The notes below the pieces were generated by a model that was not told where the DNA came from, did not search any database, and worked only from the letters and a program-made list of their open reading frames with translations. Positions 1 through 8,564 of a DNA stretch of 64,000 nt are shown piece after piece. Numbering within the stretch: position 1 is the first letter of the stretch; each line of letters begins with the position of its first letter. Source of the stretch: Bacillus sp. UNC41MFS5 (GTDB lineage Bacteria; Bacillota; Bacilli; Bacillales_B; DSM-18226). The stretch spans positions 186,001 to 250,000 of the forward strand of contig NZ_JMLP01000012.1 in NCBI RefSeq assembly GCF_000686805.1. The letters are read 5' to 3'. Both the position numbers and the translations under genes were made by a program.

Positions 1-197
1 ATTATTAGTTCAAGAGGAAGAGCCTGCGGATCCTTTGTTTGAAGTGTATAGCCCACAGCACAATGCTCACAGCGCATATTACAAAGAGTTGTAGTGGTAA
101 ATTCGATATTGGTGAGCTGCGGCTTACCATATTGCTCGATATCTAAATAGGCTTCCCATGGATCATATGAAGGGGTAATTTTTTTCAATGTCGACAT
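1..197 (-). CDS. yfkAB: Radical SAM protein YfkAB, N-terminal part (runs off window)
   Basis: Only the first 65 codons are present; the gene continues beyond the left edge. The translation begins MSTLKKITPSYDPWEAYLD and carries a CX3CX2C cluster motif at C39, C43 and C46, the ligands of a radical-SAM [4Fe-4S] cluster. It resembles my recollection of B. subtilis YfkAB, a radical SAM protein of unknown substrate. An AAGGAG ribosome site lies about 6 bases before the ATG. The gene is divergent from the downstream channel gene, leaving roughly 200 bp for two promoters. The family call is strong; the biochemical role is unknown. Confidence 0.85.
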   Translation of the reverse strand, partial: MSTLKKITPSYDPWEAYLDIEQYGKPQLTNIEFTTTTLCNMRCEHCAVGYTLQTKDPQALPLELI

Positions 198-411
198 AAT
201 ATCTCCTTAAAATCAGTCTTCAAAAAACCTCTCTATTATATCTGATTTCCGGATGTTTTTGCTATTTTCAACCATTACAAAAGTTTATGTATGAAAAAAT
301 ATAATTATTCTAAGCTTGTTTGATGAAAAATTTCCCTATCAATACATAACTGCTCCCTATTCGATAAAAAATAAACGGATATTATTTAATCGGATTGGTG
401 GGAATAACAAT

Positions 412-1212
412 ATGGAAATGCAGCCTTTAGGAGAAGCAGAGAAACTCGCTCTAAAAAAGATGAAAATCTTTCGGCAAAGCATACTTCGTTATATTTTACG
501 TGCAATGCTTGCAAGTATGTTTATTGGTTTTGGTGTCATCGTAGCCTTTAAAACAGGGAACTTCTTCTATATTGTGGATAACCCACTCGCCTATCCGATG
601 GCGGCACTTACCTTCGGGGCAGCGATCATTTTAATTGCATATGGGGGCGGTGATTTGTTTACCGGAAATACGTTTTATTACACCTATGCCGCTCTTCGCA
701 AGAAGATGAACTGGGCAGATGTCTTTAAGCTATGGGTTTGCAGTTACGGAGGAAATATTCTCGGAGCTGCAGTTTTTGCTTTTATTATTTTTACGACAGG
801 CCTTTATGAAAGTTCAGAGGTTAACGGCTTTTTACTTCATGTTGTCGAGATAAAAATGCAGGTACCAACGACTGAGCTATTCTTTCGGGCCATTCTCTGT
901 AATTGGCTTGTCTGTATGGCCTTCTTTCTTCCAATGGGATTGAAAGGGGATGGACCGAAGATGTTTACCATGATGCTTTTTGTCTTTTGTTTCTTTATTT
1001 CCGGCTATGAACACAGTATCGCTAATATGTGTACGTTTGCGATTGCCTTAGTTTTAAATCATCCTGGGACCATTTCTTGGAGCGGTGTAATACACAATTT
1101 GGTGCCTGTCACGATTGGGAATATGATTGGCGGTTCTGTTTTTATGGCAATGATGTACTATTATGCAAACAAGCCTTTCTTAGATGAATATGACAAAGAA
1201 CAGGGCAGCTAA
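412..1212 (+). CDS. Formate/nitrite transporter (FNT) family channel, YwcJ-like
   Basis: 266-residue polytopic membrane protein of the formate/nitrite transporter family, which forms pentameric channels for small monovalent anions (formate, nitrite, hydrosulfide). Seen here: six hydrophobic segments, the family-type GGGDLFTGNTF stretch after TM2 and the ISGYEHSIANM stretch, which match the conserved FNT loops lining the pore. It is very close to my memory of B. subtilis YwcJ. The open frame begins at 316, but the ATG at 412 is preceded by GGTGGG and starts with MEMQPLGEAEKLALKK as in relatives, so the first 32 codons are dropped. Monocistronic, followed at once by a hairpin terminator. Substrate cannot be decided from sequence. 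Confidence 0.88.
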   Translation: MEMQPLGEAEKLALKKMKIFRQSILRYILRAMLASMFIGFGVIVAFKTGNFFYIVDNPLAYPMAALTFGAAIILIAYGGGDLFTGNTFYYTYAALRKKMNWADVFKLWVCSYGGNILGAAVFAFIIFTTGLYESSEVNGFLLHVVEIKMQVPTTELFFRAILCNWLVCMAFFLPMGLKGDGPKMFTMMLFVFCFFISGYEHSIANMCTFAIALVLNHPGTISWSGVIHNLVPVTIGNMIGGSVFMAMMYYYANKPFLDEYDKEQGS

Positions 1213-1240
1213 GTTTTAAGGGGCTCTGTTCTTTTTTATA
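1195..1240 (+). terminator. Rho-independent terminator of the FNT gene
   Basis: A 9-bp stem (AAAGAACAG at 1195-1203 with CTGTTCTTT at 1226-1234) overlaps the last codons of the channel gene and runs into a T-rich tract. Confidence 0.75.
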
Positions 1241-1251
1241 TTAAGTGGGAT

Positions 1252-1314
1252 ATCGACAAATTCCCGGGGAAATATCAACAAGATCAGAGGGCAATCGACA
1301 ACTATTATGAATAT
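1252..1314. repeat. Weak ~21-bp direct repeat (ATCRACAA core)
   Basis: The heptamer ATCGACA/ATCAACA recurs at 1252, 1274 and 1294, a spacing of 22 and 20 bp, in the intergenic space between the FNT gene and recQ. Only the core is conserved, so chance is possible. It is listed because clearer 21-bp arrays occur elsewhere in the window. Confidence 0.35.
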
Positions 1315-1391
1315 TCTAAAAATAAAGATAATTATAATCTTTCATTTCAAGAATTACTTCTAAAGTGCATTTTAATATGATGGATTTAAAG

Positions 1392-1432
1392 AAGGCACAC
1401 ATCAGGTGAGATTCACTAATATGTGCCTTTTC
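1392..1432 (-). terminator. Terminator of recQ
   Basis: AAGGCACA (1392-1399) pairs with TGTGCCTT (1422-1429), with a small inner GTGA/TCAC hairpin. On the minus strand the stem is followed by TTCTTTAAA. It lies directly behind the recQ stop codon. Confidence 0.7.
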
Positions 1433-3568
1433 TTATTTCTTTTTGCTAATAAAATATACATAGGCTTTAATCATAAAATAACTAACTTCATCTGGAAGCA
1501 GTTCCTTGATTGGTTTTAATCGCTCCCGGCCAGCTTCCGCCAAGGCATTTTCCAAAAGCGTCATATATTCGGTCGGAATATACTTCGTAAAATCTACCTC
1601 TAAACCATGTTGTGCACTTTGAAGCAAGTGATTTTCTACTGTGCTTACCGCTAAATCACGCTGCTCGGCAATCTCCTCAATTGATAAATTTTCCTGATGC
1701 AGTTTTAATGTCTCCAAATGCGAATCAGTTACCCCAGGTTTCTTGGCAGGCTTCTTTGGGGCTTTCTCAACAGGTGCCAATTCACTCTGATAGTCTGAAT
1801 TGGTTTCGCAGAAGGTCCGGATCGCTTGAATAAATTCTAGACCATATTTTTTTAACTTCAGTTCCCCTACGCCGCTCACCTGTAAAAATTCTTCCGTCGT
1901 CTTAGGCAGCCTCGCACACATATCCTTTAAGGAAGCATCAGAAAAGATCACAAACGGCGGTACTTTCTCAGTTTCCGCAATTTGCTTCCGAACCTCTCTT
2001 AATACCTCAAATAATGGGTCATCTTTGGCTACCTGTTTCACTTGTACAGTTTCGCGGCGATGGACCTGTTGCTTACCTAAGAGGATATCTTTTCCTTTTG
2101 GAGAGACGAACAGGGTAGGAAATTGCCCTTGTTCGATTGCTATTAACTCCTGTGATATCAAAAATTCTATGAAGTCACTGACATCCTTTGAGCTTCTATC
2201 CTTCATGATTCCATAGGTTGGCAGCCTGTCGAAATTCATCTCTGTTACCTTTTTATTTTTCGACCCCGTTAGCACTTGGGCCGTAATGGTTTTTCCAAAG
2301 CGCTGCCCCATCCGAATGACGCAGGACATCACCATTTGTGCTTCCTTCGTTACATCGATGCTTGTCCTAGTATCCAAACAGTTGCCGCATCTGCCGCATG
2401 GCTCAGTCTCTGTTTCACCAAAGTACTTTAAAATGAATTCCTGGAGACAGTTTTCTGTATGGCAATAATCGACCATTAGTTGGAGTTTTTCTAATTCTTG
2501 AGTCATTCGGCTTCGATCACTGGACTGATCAATCAAAAAACGTTGTATCTGGACATCCTGTGAGGAATGGAGAAGAATACATTCGCTCTTCAAACCATCC
2601 CTGCCGGCACGGCCAGCTTCCTGATAATAACTCTCCATATTCTTTGGCTGCTGGAAGTGAATCACATAGCGGATATTGGATTTGTCAATCCCCATACCGA
2701 ACGCAGAGGTCGCAACCATCACCGTTGCATCATCTGCTAAGAATCGTTCCTGCTCCCGGTTCCGCTCCACATCACCCATCCCGGCATGATAACGTGCTGC
2801 CTTAATATTAGCTTTTATAAGTCTTTCATAGAGTTGGTCGACATTCTTGCGGGTTGCAGCATAGATAATGCCTGCTTCTTTATCATTCCTCTTCAGATAG
2901 TCTTTGATAAATTTGTCCCGATCCTGACCCTTGATGACAGTAAATGATAAATTTTCACGTTCAAATCCGGTAATAATCGTATTCTCTTCATCAATGCCTA
3001 ATAAATCACAAATATCTTCCCGAACCTTTGGTGTGGCTGTAGCAGTAAGAGCTAATACCATGGGTCTTTGTGGAAGGCTATTAATTAACTCTTGAATATG
3101 GCGGTAGCTTGGTCGAAAATCATGGCCCCATTGTGAAATACAGTGGGCCTCATCCACTGCAACTAATGGGATGTCCATGCTGTAAAGGTCTTCAAGGAAA
3201 TCATGGGATTCCAATCGTTCAGGTGCAAGATATAAAAGCTTGTATTTTCCCTGGACAGCTTCATTCATCCGCTTATTTGCTTCTCCATAACTTAACGAAC
3301 TATTAATAAATGTCGCGGGAATACCGACTTGAATGAGGGCATCTACCTGATCCTTCATTAAAGAAATTAGTGGGGAAATAACAATCGTGGTACCCGGTAA
3401 GACAAGTGCAGGAATCTGATAACAAATCGATTTCCCACCACCCGTTGGCATGACAGTGATTGTATTTTTGCCAGATAAAACGGAACGAATGGCCTGCTCT
3501 TGCCCTGTCCTAAAGGAGCTATAACCGAAGTGGGATTCTAGTAAGGGTAATGCTTTTTCAAACAACAT
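1433..3568 (-). CDS. recQ: ATP-dependent DNA helicase RecQ
   Basis: 711-residue superfamily-2 3'-5' DNA helicase used in recombinational repair and fork processing. Motif I (TGGGKS, residues 42-47), DEAH box (139-142), the HFQQPKNMESYYQEAGRAGRDG motif VI region and a four-cysteine zinc knuckle (CHTENC...CGRCGNC, about 370-395) define the helicase core plus RQC domain. An HRDC domain follows near residues 520-600. The last ~100 residues form an extra helical domain with an HTH look (EIAEQRDLAVSTVENHL), seen in longer RecQ proteins and absent from short ones. The start has a perfect AAAGGAGG 6-7 bases upstream. Transcribed alone. Confidence 0.95.
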   Translation of the reverse strand: MLFEKALPLLESHFGYSSFRTGQEQAIRSVLSGKNTITVMPTGGGKSICYQIPALVLPGTTIVISPLISLMKDQVDALIQVGIPATFINSSLSYGEANKRMNEAVQGKYKLLYLAPERLESHDFLEDLYSMDIPLVAVDEAHCISQWGHDFRPSYRHIQELINSLPQRPMVLALTATATPKVREDICDLLGIDEENTIITGFERENLSFTVIKGQDRDKFIKDYLKRNDKEAGIIYAATRKNVDQLYERLIKANIKAARYHAGMGDVERNREQERFLADDATVMVATSAFGMGIDKSNIRYVIHFQQPKNMESYYQEAGRAGRDGLKSECILLHSSQDVQIQRFLIDQSSDRSRMTQELEKLQLMVDYCHTENCLQEFILKYFGETETEPCGRCGNCLDTRTSIDVTKEAQMVMSCVIRMGQRFGKTITAQVLTGSKNKKVTEMNFDRLPTYGIMKDRSSKDVSDFIEFLISQELIAIEQGQFPTLFVSPKGKDILLGKQQVHRRETVQVKQVAKDDPLFEVLREVRKQIAETEKVPPFVIFSDASLKDMCARLPKTTEEFLQVSGVGELKLKKYGLEFIQAIRTFCETNSDYQSELAPVEKAPKKPAKKPGVTDSHLETLKLHQENLSIEEIAEQRDLAVSTVENHLLQSAQHGLEVDFTKYIPTEYMTLLENALAEAGRERLKPIKELLPDEVSYFMIKAYVYFISKKK

Positions 3569-3743
3569 TTTTTCCTCCTTTCATTTTTCAGCTTACTCTA
3601 TTATACTGCTAGTCATTCGATTTTTAAAAAGCATTTATGCTATAAAAATAAGTAAATCTTTGCTAAATTTGCGACAAAAATAAGAAATTTATTTATAATC
3701 AAACTACTAAATAACTTTGTGAATCACAAGAATGGAGGAGACC

Positions 3744-4388
3744 ATGGCCATTAAAGCTGTGATTTTTGATTTTGATGGAACAATTATTGATACGGAGACA
3801 ATTTGGTTTCAGGTATTTGAGGAATTGTTAAAAGATAAATTCAATATTGATTTGCCGTTAGAGGAGTTTGCGATAAGTATCGGGACGACTGATTAAGCTT
3901 TTTTTCAATACATTGAAGTTCAGACAGGGATGAAGATTGATGAGAAGGAAATAAATCAATTAGCGAGGGAACGTTTTTTAGAAAAAAGGGGAATTTTAGA
4001 AGTGCGTGAAGGTGTTGTTGAAAAATTAGAGGAGGCAAAGGAGCTTGGTTACCGAATTGGACTCGCCTCTAGTTCCTCGAGAGAATGGGTAGAAGGATTC
4101 CTAAGGCAGTTTAATCTTTGGGAATATTTCTCTGTTGTTAAAACCAGAGAAGACGTTGTTAAAGTTAAACCCGATCCTGCGCTATATCTAAAGGCTTTAG
4201 AGGATATGCAAGTGGAGCCGCATGAGGCACTGGCAATTGAAGATTCCCTTAATGGAGCCATGGCTGCAATCGAAGCTGGAATGAAATGTATAGTGGTTCC
4301 GAATCAGGTTACATCTTTTTTAACCTTCCATGAAAAAGCGTTTCGGTCAGAAGCCTTTGGTGGTTTTAGCTTTAAGGAAATCAAATAA
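3744..4388 (+). pseudogene. HAD-superfamily phosphatase/phosphoglucomutase-like gene with in-frame stop
   Basis: From an ATG at 3744 (GGAGGAG upstream) the frame encodes MAIKAVIFDFDGTIIDTET, the DxD nucleophile motif of HAD hydrolases. It runs 50 codons to TAA at 3894-3896 and then continues in the same frame without another stop to 4388. The remainder shows the later HAD motifs: GLASSSSREWV (motif II), KVKPDPALYL (motif III lysine) and IEDSLNGAMAAIEAGMKCIVVPN (motif IV). The join reads ISIGTTD-stop-AFFQYIE, where homologues such as B. subtilis YhcW read straight through. So one nonsense codon separates the cap and motifs II-IV from the catalytic aspartates. The ATG at 3930 could restart translation but would lack the nucleophile. 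It is either a recent pseudogene or a sequencing error. Confidence 0.82.
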
Positions 4389-4423
4389 ACCTGAAACTAT
4401 TACAATTACAATTAATACTATAG

Positions 4424-4460
4424 AATAGACTGCCAATGTATCCTTGGCAGTCTATTTTCT
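4424..4460. terminator. Bidirectional terminator
   Basis: A perfect 13-bp inverted repeat (4424-4436 with 4444-4456; core AGACTGCCAA/TTGGCAGTCT), T-rich on its right flank. It sits between the convergent HAD pseudogene and the CoA-transferase gene and can serve both. Confidence 0.9.
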
Positions 4461-4464
4461 CTTT

Positions 4465-5559
4465 TTATATTAAGATATTACTCAATATTTCATCTTTATG
4501 TTCGTTCTTTTGGGGCGGCGGGGCAATGGATTGCTGCTCCAGGTCACTGTGCATTTTTACTTGATAGTCTCCCCAGGATGAAGCAAAGATCAGTTCTTTT
4601 TCTCGGAAGTAGGGGTTGGTATCTAATTCCCCAATTTCTAGCACAGGGGCCATACAGCAATCGACCTTTTGGGCAAATTCAACCCACTCATAGAAGGTTT
4701 TCCTTTTAAAAAGAGCAGTGAGTTCCAGAAAAACAGGGTTAGTCTCATCTGTTAAGGAATAATGGGCTTGGATCCATTCTTCACGACCATGAGCCCGGCA
4801 AAAATTAATCCAAAACTTTGGTTCGAGTGCGCCAATGCTCATGAACCTCCTGTCGCTTGTTTCATATAAAGCATAAGACACAATGCTTCCGTTAAGTACA
4901 TCAATGCCATTTCCTACTCCGGTTTCTTGTTCAACCAGGACATGGTTCCCTAATAACGATACAAGTTGGTCGGTAATGGAGATAGAATGATAACTTCCTT
5001 TTCCGGTTAAGGTTCTGGAAACGAGCCCAGCTAAGATCCGTTCATTAGCCGCGAAGCCCCCTAAATAATCGCCCAAAGTAATCGAAGGATGGACAGGTTT
5101 GCCTACTTTGTCTTTAAACTGGGCCAAAACCCCGCTTAACGCCATATAGTTGATGTCATGATTACCCAGTTTACTTAATAGCCCTTTCTGTCCATAACCG
5201 GATATCGAGCAGTAGACAATATCCGGCCTTACCTTTTGAACCGCCTCATATCCTAAACCGAGCTTCTCCATTACTCCTGGTCTAAAGCTTTCGAGGACGA
5301 CATCAGCATGAGCAATTAATTTAAGTGCGGTGTCGTACCCATCCTTCTCCTTTAAGTTAAGGATAATGCTTTTTTTCTGACGATTGTTAGCTAGAAAAAC
5401 GAAGCCGTCCCCCTGCTTAGAGATCCCTGTATGTCGTGCAGGATCCCCTTCGGGCGGCTCCACTTTAATGATATCTGCACCCAGTTCCGCTAATCGTAAG
5501 GTTGCGAATGGGCCTGGCAAATAGTTTGTGAAATCAATGACTTTAATACCTTTTAACAT
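4465..5559 (-). CDS. Family III CoA-transferase fold protein, alpha-methylacyl-CoA racemase-like
   Basis: 364-residue CaiB/BaiF family protein. The family holds both CoA transferases and alpha-methylacyl-CoA racemases. The stretch GNHDINYMALSG places His134 and Asp135, and LGDYLGGFAA places Asp164. The 30-residue gap between His134 and Asp164 equals that between the catalytic His126 and Asp156 of mycobacterial MCR, which favours a racemase that epimerises 2-methyl branched acyl-CoAs before beta-oxidation. It is the last gene of the dehydrogenase-thiolase-ligase-racemase run on this strand, 14 bp behind the ligase gene. CoA transfer to a carboxylic acid remains a possible alternative. Confidence 0.75.
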   Translation of the reverse strand: MLKGIKVIDFTNYLPGPFATLRLAELGADIIKVEPPEGDPARHTGISKQGDGFVFLANNRQKKSIILNLKEKDGYDTALKLIAHADVVLESFRPGVMEKLGLGYEAVQKVRPDIVYCSISGYGQKGLLSKLGNHDINYMALSGVLAQFKDKVGKPVHPSITLGDYLGGFAANERILAGLVSRTLTGKGSYHSISITDQLVSLLGNHVLVEQETGVGNGIDVLNGSIVSYALYETSDRRFMSIGALEPKFWINFCRAHGREEWIQAHYSLTDETNPVFLELTALFKRKTFYEWVEFAQKVDCCMAPVLEIGELDTNPYFREKELIFASSWGDYQVKMHSDLEQQSIAPPPQKNEHKDEILSNILI

Positions 5560-5573
5560 ATTAGGACCCTCTT

Positions 5574-7148
5574 TTACGAATTTGTAGTGCCTGGAGTAAA
5601 AAGCTCCTCCAATTGTTTTCTTAAAATGAATTTCATAATCTTTCCACTGGCATTTCGTGGCAAAGCCTCACAGAATATATACTTTCGCGGACGTTTATAA
5701 TTAGCGAGCAGGTCACTATTTTTGCAGTATTCATCCAGTTCCTGCTCCGTGACCTTTGCATCTTTTTTGACAACAAACGCCGTAACTGTCTCACCCCAGC
5801 GGTCATTCGGCTGGCCAACAATTGCCACATCCAGGACACCAATGTGGGCATGTAAGACGTCTTCCACTTCCCTTGGATAAATATTTTCACCGCCGCTAAT
5901 AATCATGTCATCGACACGGTCATTGACATAAAGATACCCCTCGTCATCAAGATAACCGATATCTCCGGAATGGTACCAACCCTTATACAATGCTTTTTCC
6001 GTCGCTTCTTCAAGTTTGAAATAACCAACCATCATACATGGTCCTTTCACAATAATCTCACCGGTTTCTCCGACTGGTACAATGTCATCTGGATCTGATG
6101 GACCGTCTTCTCTCGTACGAACCACCCGAATGTCATGGCTAAGGGCTGCTTGACCAGCAGAACCTGCTTTCCTCAATTGGTCAGTCTCTGAAAGGAAGGT
6201 AATGGCTGGGCCCATTTCAGTCATTCCATAGGCCTGAATTAATGAGATTCCTAGATTGTCATGGAGCGCATGAACAAGTGCTGGTGCCATTGGGGCCGCA
6301 CCGTATAATCCAAGTTGTAGACTTGATAAGTCATACTTGCCTAGGTCCTCTTGAAGGAGCATATTCCACATGGTGGGCGCGGCAAAGAATTTTGAGATTT
6401 TTTCTTGTTCAATTAACTGGAGAATCGCTTTTGGATTGAATTGATGCAAAATGACATTACTGGCTCCTGCATGAATCCTTGGCAGAAAGGCGCAATGTAG
6501 TTCAGCGCAGTGGAACATCGGTGCTGTGACGAGACCTACATCTTCTGCTCTAAGTTTGCATGATGCAATACAGAATACGCTTTGGTCTACCATATTACGG
6601 TGGGTGTGCATGACTCCTTTGGGCCTTCCCGTTGTCCCGCTGGTATAAATAAAGGCATACAAATCGGTTTCCTTCACGTCTGCTTGAATATTTTCAGTTG
6701 AAGAGGCGGCCAGTTTTTCTTGGTAGCTTTGTGCGTACGTTGGCGTTCCTTCATCAATAAACCAAAAGGAGGTTTTCTCAAAGCGACTGGCGATTGCTGA
6801 GATGACTGGCTCTAACGCCTTTTCAAAAAGAACGGCTTTTGGAGTTGCATCTGAAAGAATATAGGCAACTTCTTCTGACGTTAATCGGAAATTAATAGGA
6901 TTGAAGATAGCCCCGATTTTTGCACAGGCGAAAAAAGCTGTCCCTAATTCTTCGGTATTAAACATGAAGGTAGAGACACGGTCGCCTTTTTGCACTCCTT
7001 CTTTTAAGAGGGCATTAGCAAGTCGATTCACCTGCTCGCTCCATTCCTTATACGTATAGCGGACATTTTTTCGGACATCGTAAATAGCTTGTTTGTTCGG
7101 ATACTTTTTCACCGTCAAATCAAAGATTTTACCAATCGTTGTCGTCAT
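5574..7148 (-). CDS. Acyl-CoA synthetase (AMP-forming)
   Basis: 524-residue adenylate-forming enzyme that activates a carboxylic acid to its CoA thioester through an acyl-AMP. Visible motifs are YTSGTTGRPKG (phosphate-binding loop, about 168-178), the QAYGMTEMGP region, GWYHSGDIGYLDDEGY (ribose-binding Asp) and the hinge DRVDDMIISGGENIYP. The near-C-terminal lysine follows in PRNASGKIMKF. Length is typical for medium/long-chain fatty acyl-CoA ligases. GGAGG lies 7 bases before the ATG. It sits between the thiolase and racemase genes on the same strand, with the 21-bp repeat array in front of it. The acid used cannot be read from sequence. Confidence 0.88.
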   Translation of the reverse strand: MTTTIGKIFDLTVKKYPNKQAIYDVRKNVRYTYKEWSEQVNRLANALLKEGVQKGDRVSTFMFNTEELGTAFFACAKIGAIFNPINFRLTSEEVAYILSDATPKAVLFEKALEPVISAIASRFEKTSFWFIDEGTPTYAQSYQEKLAASSTENIQADVKETDLYAFIYTSGTTGRPKGVMHTHRNMVDQSVFCIASCKLRAEDVGLVTAPMFHCAELHCAFLPRIHAGASNVILHQFNPKAILQLIEQEKISKFFAAPTMWNMLLQEDLGKYDLSSLQLGLYGAAPMAPALVHALHDNLGISLIQAYGMTEMGPAITFLSETDQLRKAGSAGQAALSHDIRVVRTREDGPSDPDDIVPVGETGEIIVKGPCMMVGYFKLEEATEKALYKGWYHSGDIGYLDDEGYLYVNDRVDDMIISGGENIYPREVEDVLHAHIGVLDVAIVGQPNDRWGETVTAFVVKKDAKVTEQELDEYCKNSDLLANYKRPRKYIFCEALPRNASGKIMKFILRKQLEELFTPGTTNS

Positions 7149-7180
7149 TGGATTGCCTCCGTTACCGAATTTAATTTGGT

Positions 7181-7390
7181 TTATCAGCTATTTCTACTGG
7201 TCTATCGGCGAATTTTGCTGGGCTATCAGCGAATCTTGCTGGCCTATCAGCGAATTTTCCTCTCCAATCAGCGAATTTTGCCGGCCTATCAGCGAATTTT
7301 GCCGGCCTATCAGCGAATTTTCCTCTCCAATCGGCGAATTTTGCCGGCCTATCAGCGAATTCCCCTGTTCTATCAGCGAATCTAAAAATC
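7181..7390. repeat. Tandem array of ten 21-bp units
   Basis: Units begin exactly every 21 bp at 7181, 7202, 7223, 7244, 7265, 7286, 7307, 7328, 7349 and 7370. The core is CTATCAGCGAATTTTGCCGGC, with variants ending in CCTCTC. The first and last units are degenerate. The array fills nearly the whole gap between the thiolase stop codon (7393) and the ligase start (7148), inside a co-directional gene run. Because 21 is a multiple of three, the plus strand gives long repetitive open frames here. They have no ribosome site and are not genes. Confidence 0.95.
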
Positions 7391-7392
7391 TC

Positions 7393-8550
7393 TTAATCTA
7401 AACGCTCAATAATCGTGGCATTTGCCATCCCATGACCTTCACACATAGTTTGCAATCCGTAGCGCCCGCCAGTTCGCTCCAATTCATGCATCATCGTCAC
7501 CAATAGACGTGCACCGCTGCCGCCTAGTGGATGTCCGAGGGCTATCGCTCCGCCATTGGGATTTAGTTTCGCAGGGTCTGCACCTGTCTCTTTCAGCCAA
7601 GCAAGTGTGACAGGGGCGAAAGCTTCATTGACTTCAAACACATCAATATCATCAATGGATAAGCCGGACTTTTCTAGTGCCTTTTGTGTAGCTGGAATCG
7701 GTCCTGTCAGCATCAAAGTAGGATCTGAGCCGACCACCACGCGTGTGTGAACACGGAAGCGCGGTTTCAATCCAAGTTCTTCTGCTTTCTCAAGAGACAT
7801 GAGCAGTACCGCTGCTGCCCCGTCACTTATTTGGCTGGAATTTCCGGCATGAATCACTCCATCCTCTTTAAAGGAGGTACGAAGTCCAGCCAATGCCTCT
7901 AAAGATGTTCCTTTTCTCGGCCCTGAATCATCCTTGATAACGGTGGAGGTTCCGTCTGGAAGCTTTACCTCAATCGGGAAAATCTCCCTTGAAAAATACC
8001 CCTCTTCCTGTGCTTTTAGTGCTTTTTGATGGCTTTCGAGGGAAAATTGATCAAGTACCTCACGGGTAAACCCATATTTTTCTGAAATCCGCTCGGCTGA
8101 TAGTCCCTGATGGATCATTTCATACTTTGACCTTAAATTAGGGCTAAAAGGATCCTCAGCCCCTTTGTAGTTGGAACCCATTGGAACACGCGACATGCTT
8201 TCTACACCGCCGGCTATCACCACGTCCATATCACCGGCCAAGATTGCTTGTGCAGCAAAATGTACGGCTTGTTGACTTGAACCACATTGACGGTCAATCG
8301 TTGTCCCCGGGACTTCAATTGGGAAGCCCGCGATTAACGCAGCCACTCTGGCAATATCCCCTGCTTGCTCCCCTGCTTGAGTCACACACCCCCAAATGAC
8401 ATCATCCACAAGCGCTGGGTCAATCCCCGCTCGATTGACTAGTTCCTTTAACGTCAACCCTGATAAATCATCCGGACGGATATCTTTTAGGACGCCATTT
8501 CTTCTTCCAACTGGTGTACGGACACCTTCCACAATTACTACTTCACGCAT
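7393..8550 (-). CDS. Thiolase (acetyl-CoA C-acyltransferase)
   Basis: 385-residue thiolase that performs the last, thiolytic step of beta-oxidation or the reverse condensation. The acyl-accepting Cys89 is in TTIDRQCGSSQQAVH. The NEAFAP motif, the catalytic His in GGAIALGHPLGGSGAR and the C-terminal Cys in TMCEGHGMAN are all present, so the enzyme looks complete. GGGAGATTAAG precedes the ATG. It lies 14 bp behind the acyl-CoA dehydrogenase gene, so the two are surely cotranscribed. No enoyl-CoA hydratase or 3-hydroxyacyl-CoA dehydrogenase gene accompanies it, so those activities must come from elsewhere in the genome. Confidence 0.92.
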   Translation of the reverse strand: MREVVIVEGVRTPVGRRNGVLKDIRPDDLSGLTLKELVNRAGIDPALVDDVIWGCVTQAGEQAGDIARVAALIAGFPIEVPGTTIDRQCGSSQQAVHFAAQAILAGDMDVVIAGGVESMSRVPMGSNYKGAEDPFSPNLRSKYEMIHQGLSAERISEKYGFTREVLDQFSLESHQKALKAQEEGYFSREIFPIEVKLPDGTSTVIKDDSGPRKGTSLEALAGLRTSFKEDGVIHAGNSSQISDGAAAVLLMSLEKAEELGLKPRFRVHTRVVVGSDPTLMLTGPIPATQKALEKSGLSIDDIDVFEVNEAFAPVTLAWLKETGADPAKLNPNGGAIALGHPLGGSGARLLVTMMHELERTGGRYGLQTMCEGHGMANATIIERLD

Positions 8551-8564
8551 CTTAATCTCCCTCT

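Noticed and set aside
3930..4388. Independent 152-codon gene
   Set aside because: It is the in-frame remainder of the HAD gene and lacks the catalytic DxD motif; better described as part of a broken gene.
7181..7390. CRISPR array
   Set aside because: Units abut each other without unique spacers, and no cas genes are present; the same holds for the 52-bp array at 55795.
7089..7401. Two long overlapping plus-strand frames encoding a YQRILPA-type repeat protein
   Set aside because: They are a by-product of the 21-bp array (multiple of three), have no ribosome site, and overlap the acyl-CoA ligase start on the other strand.
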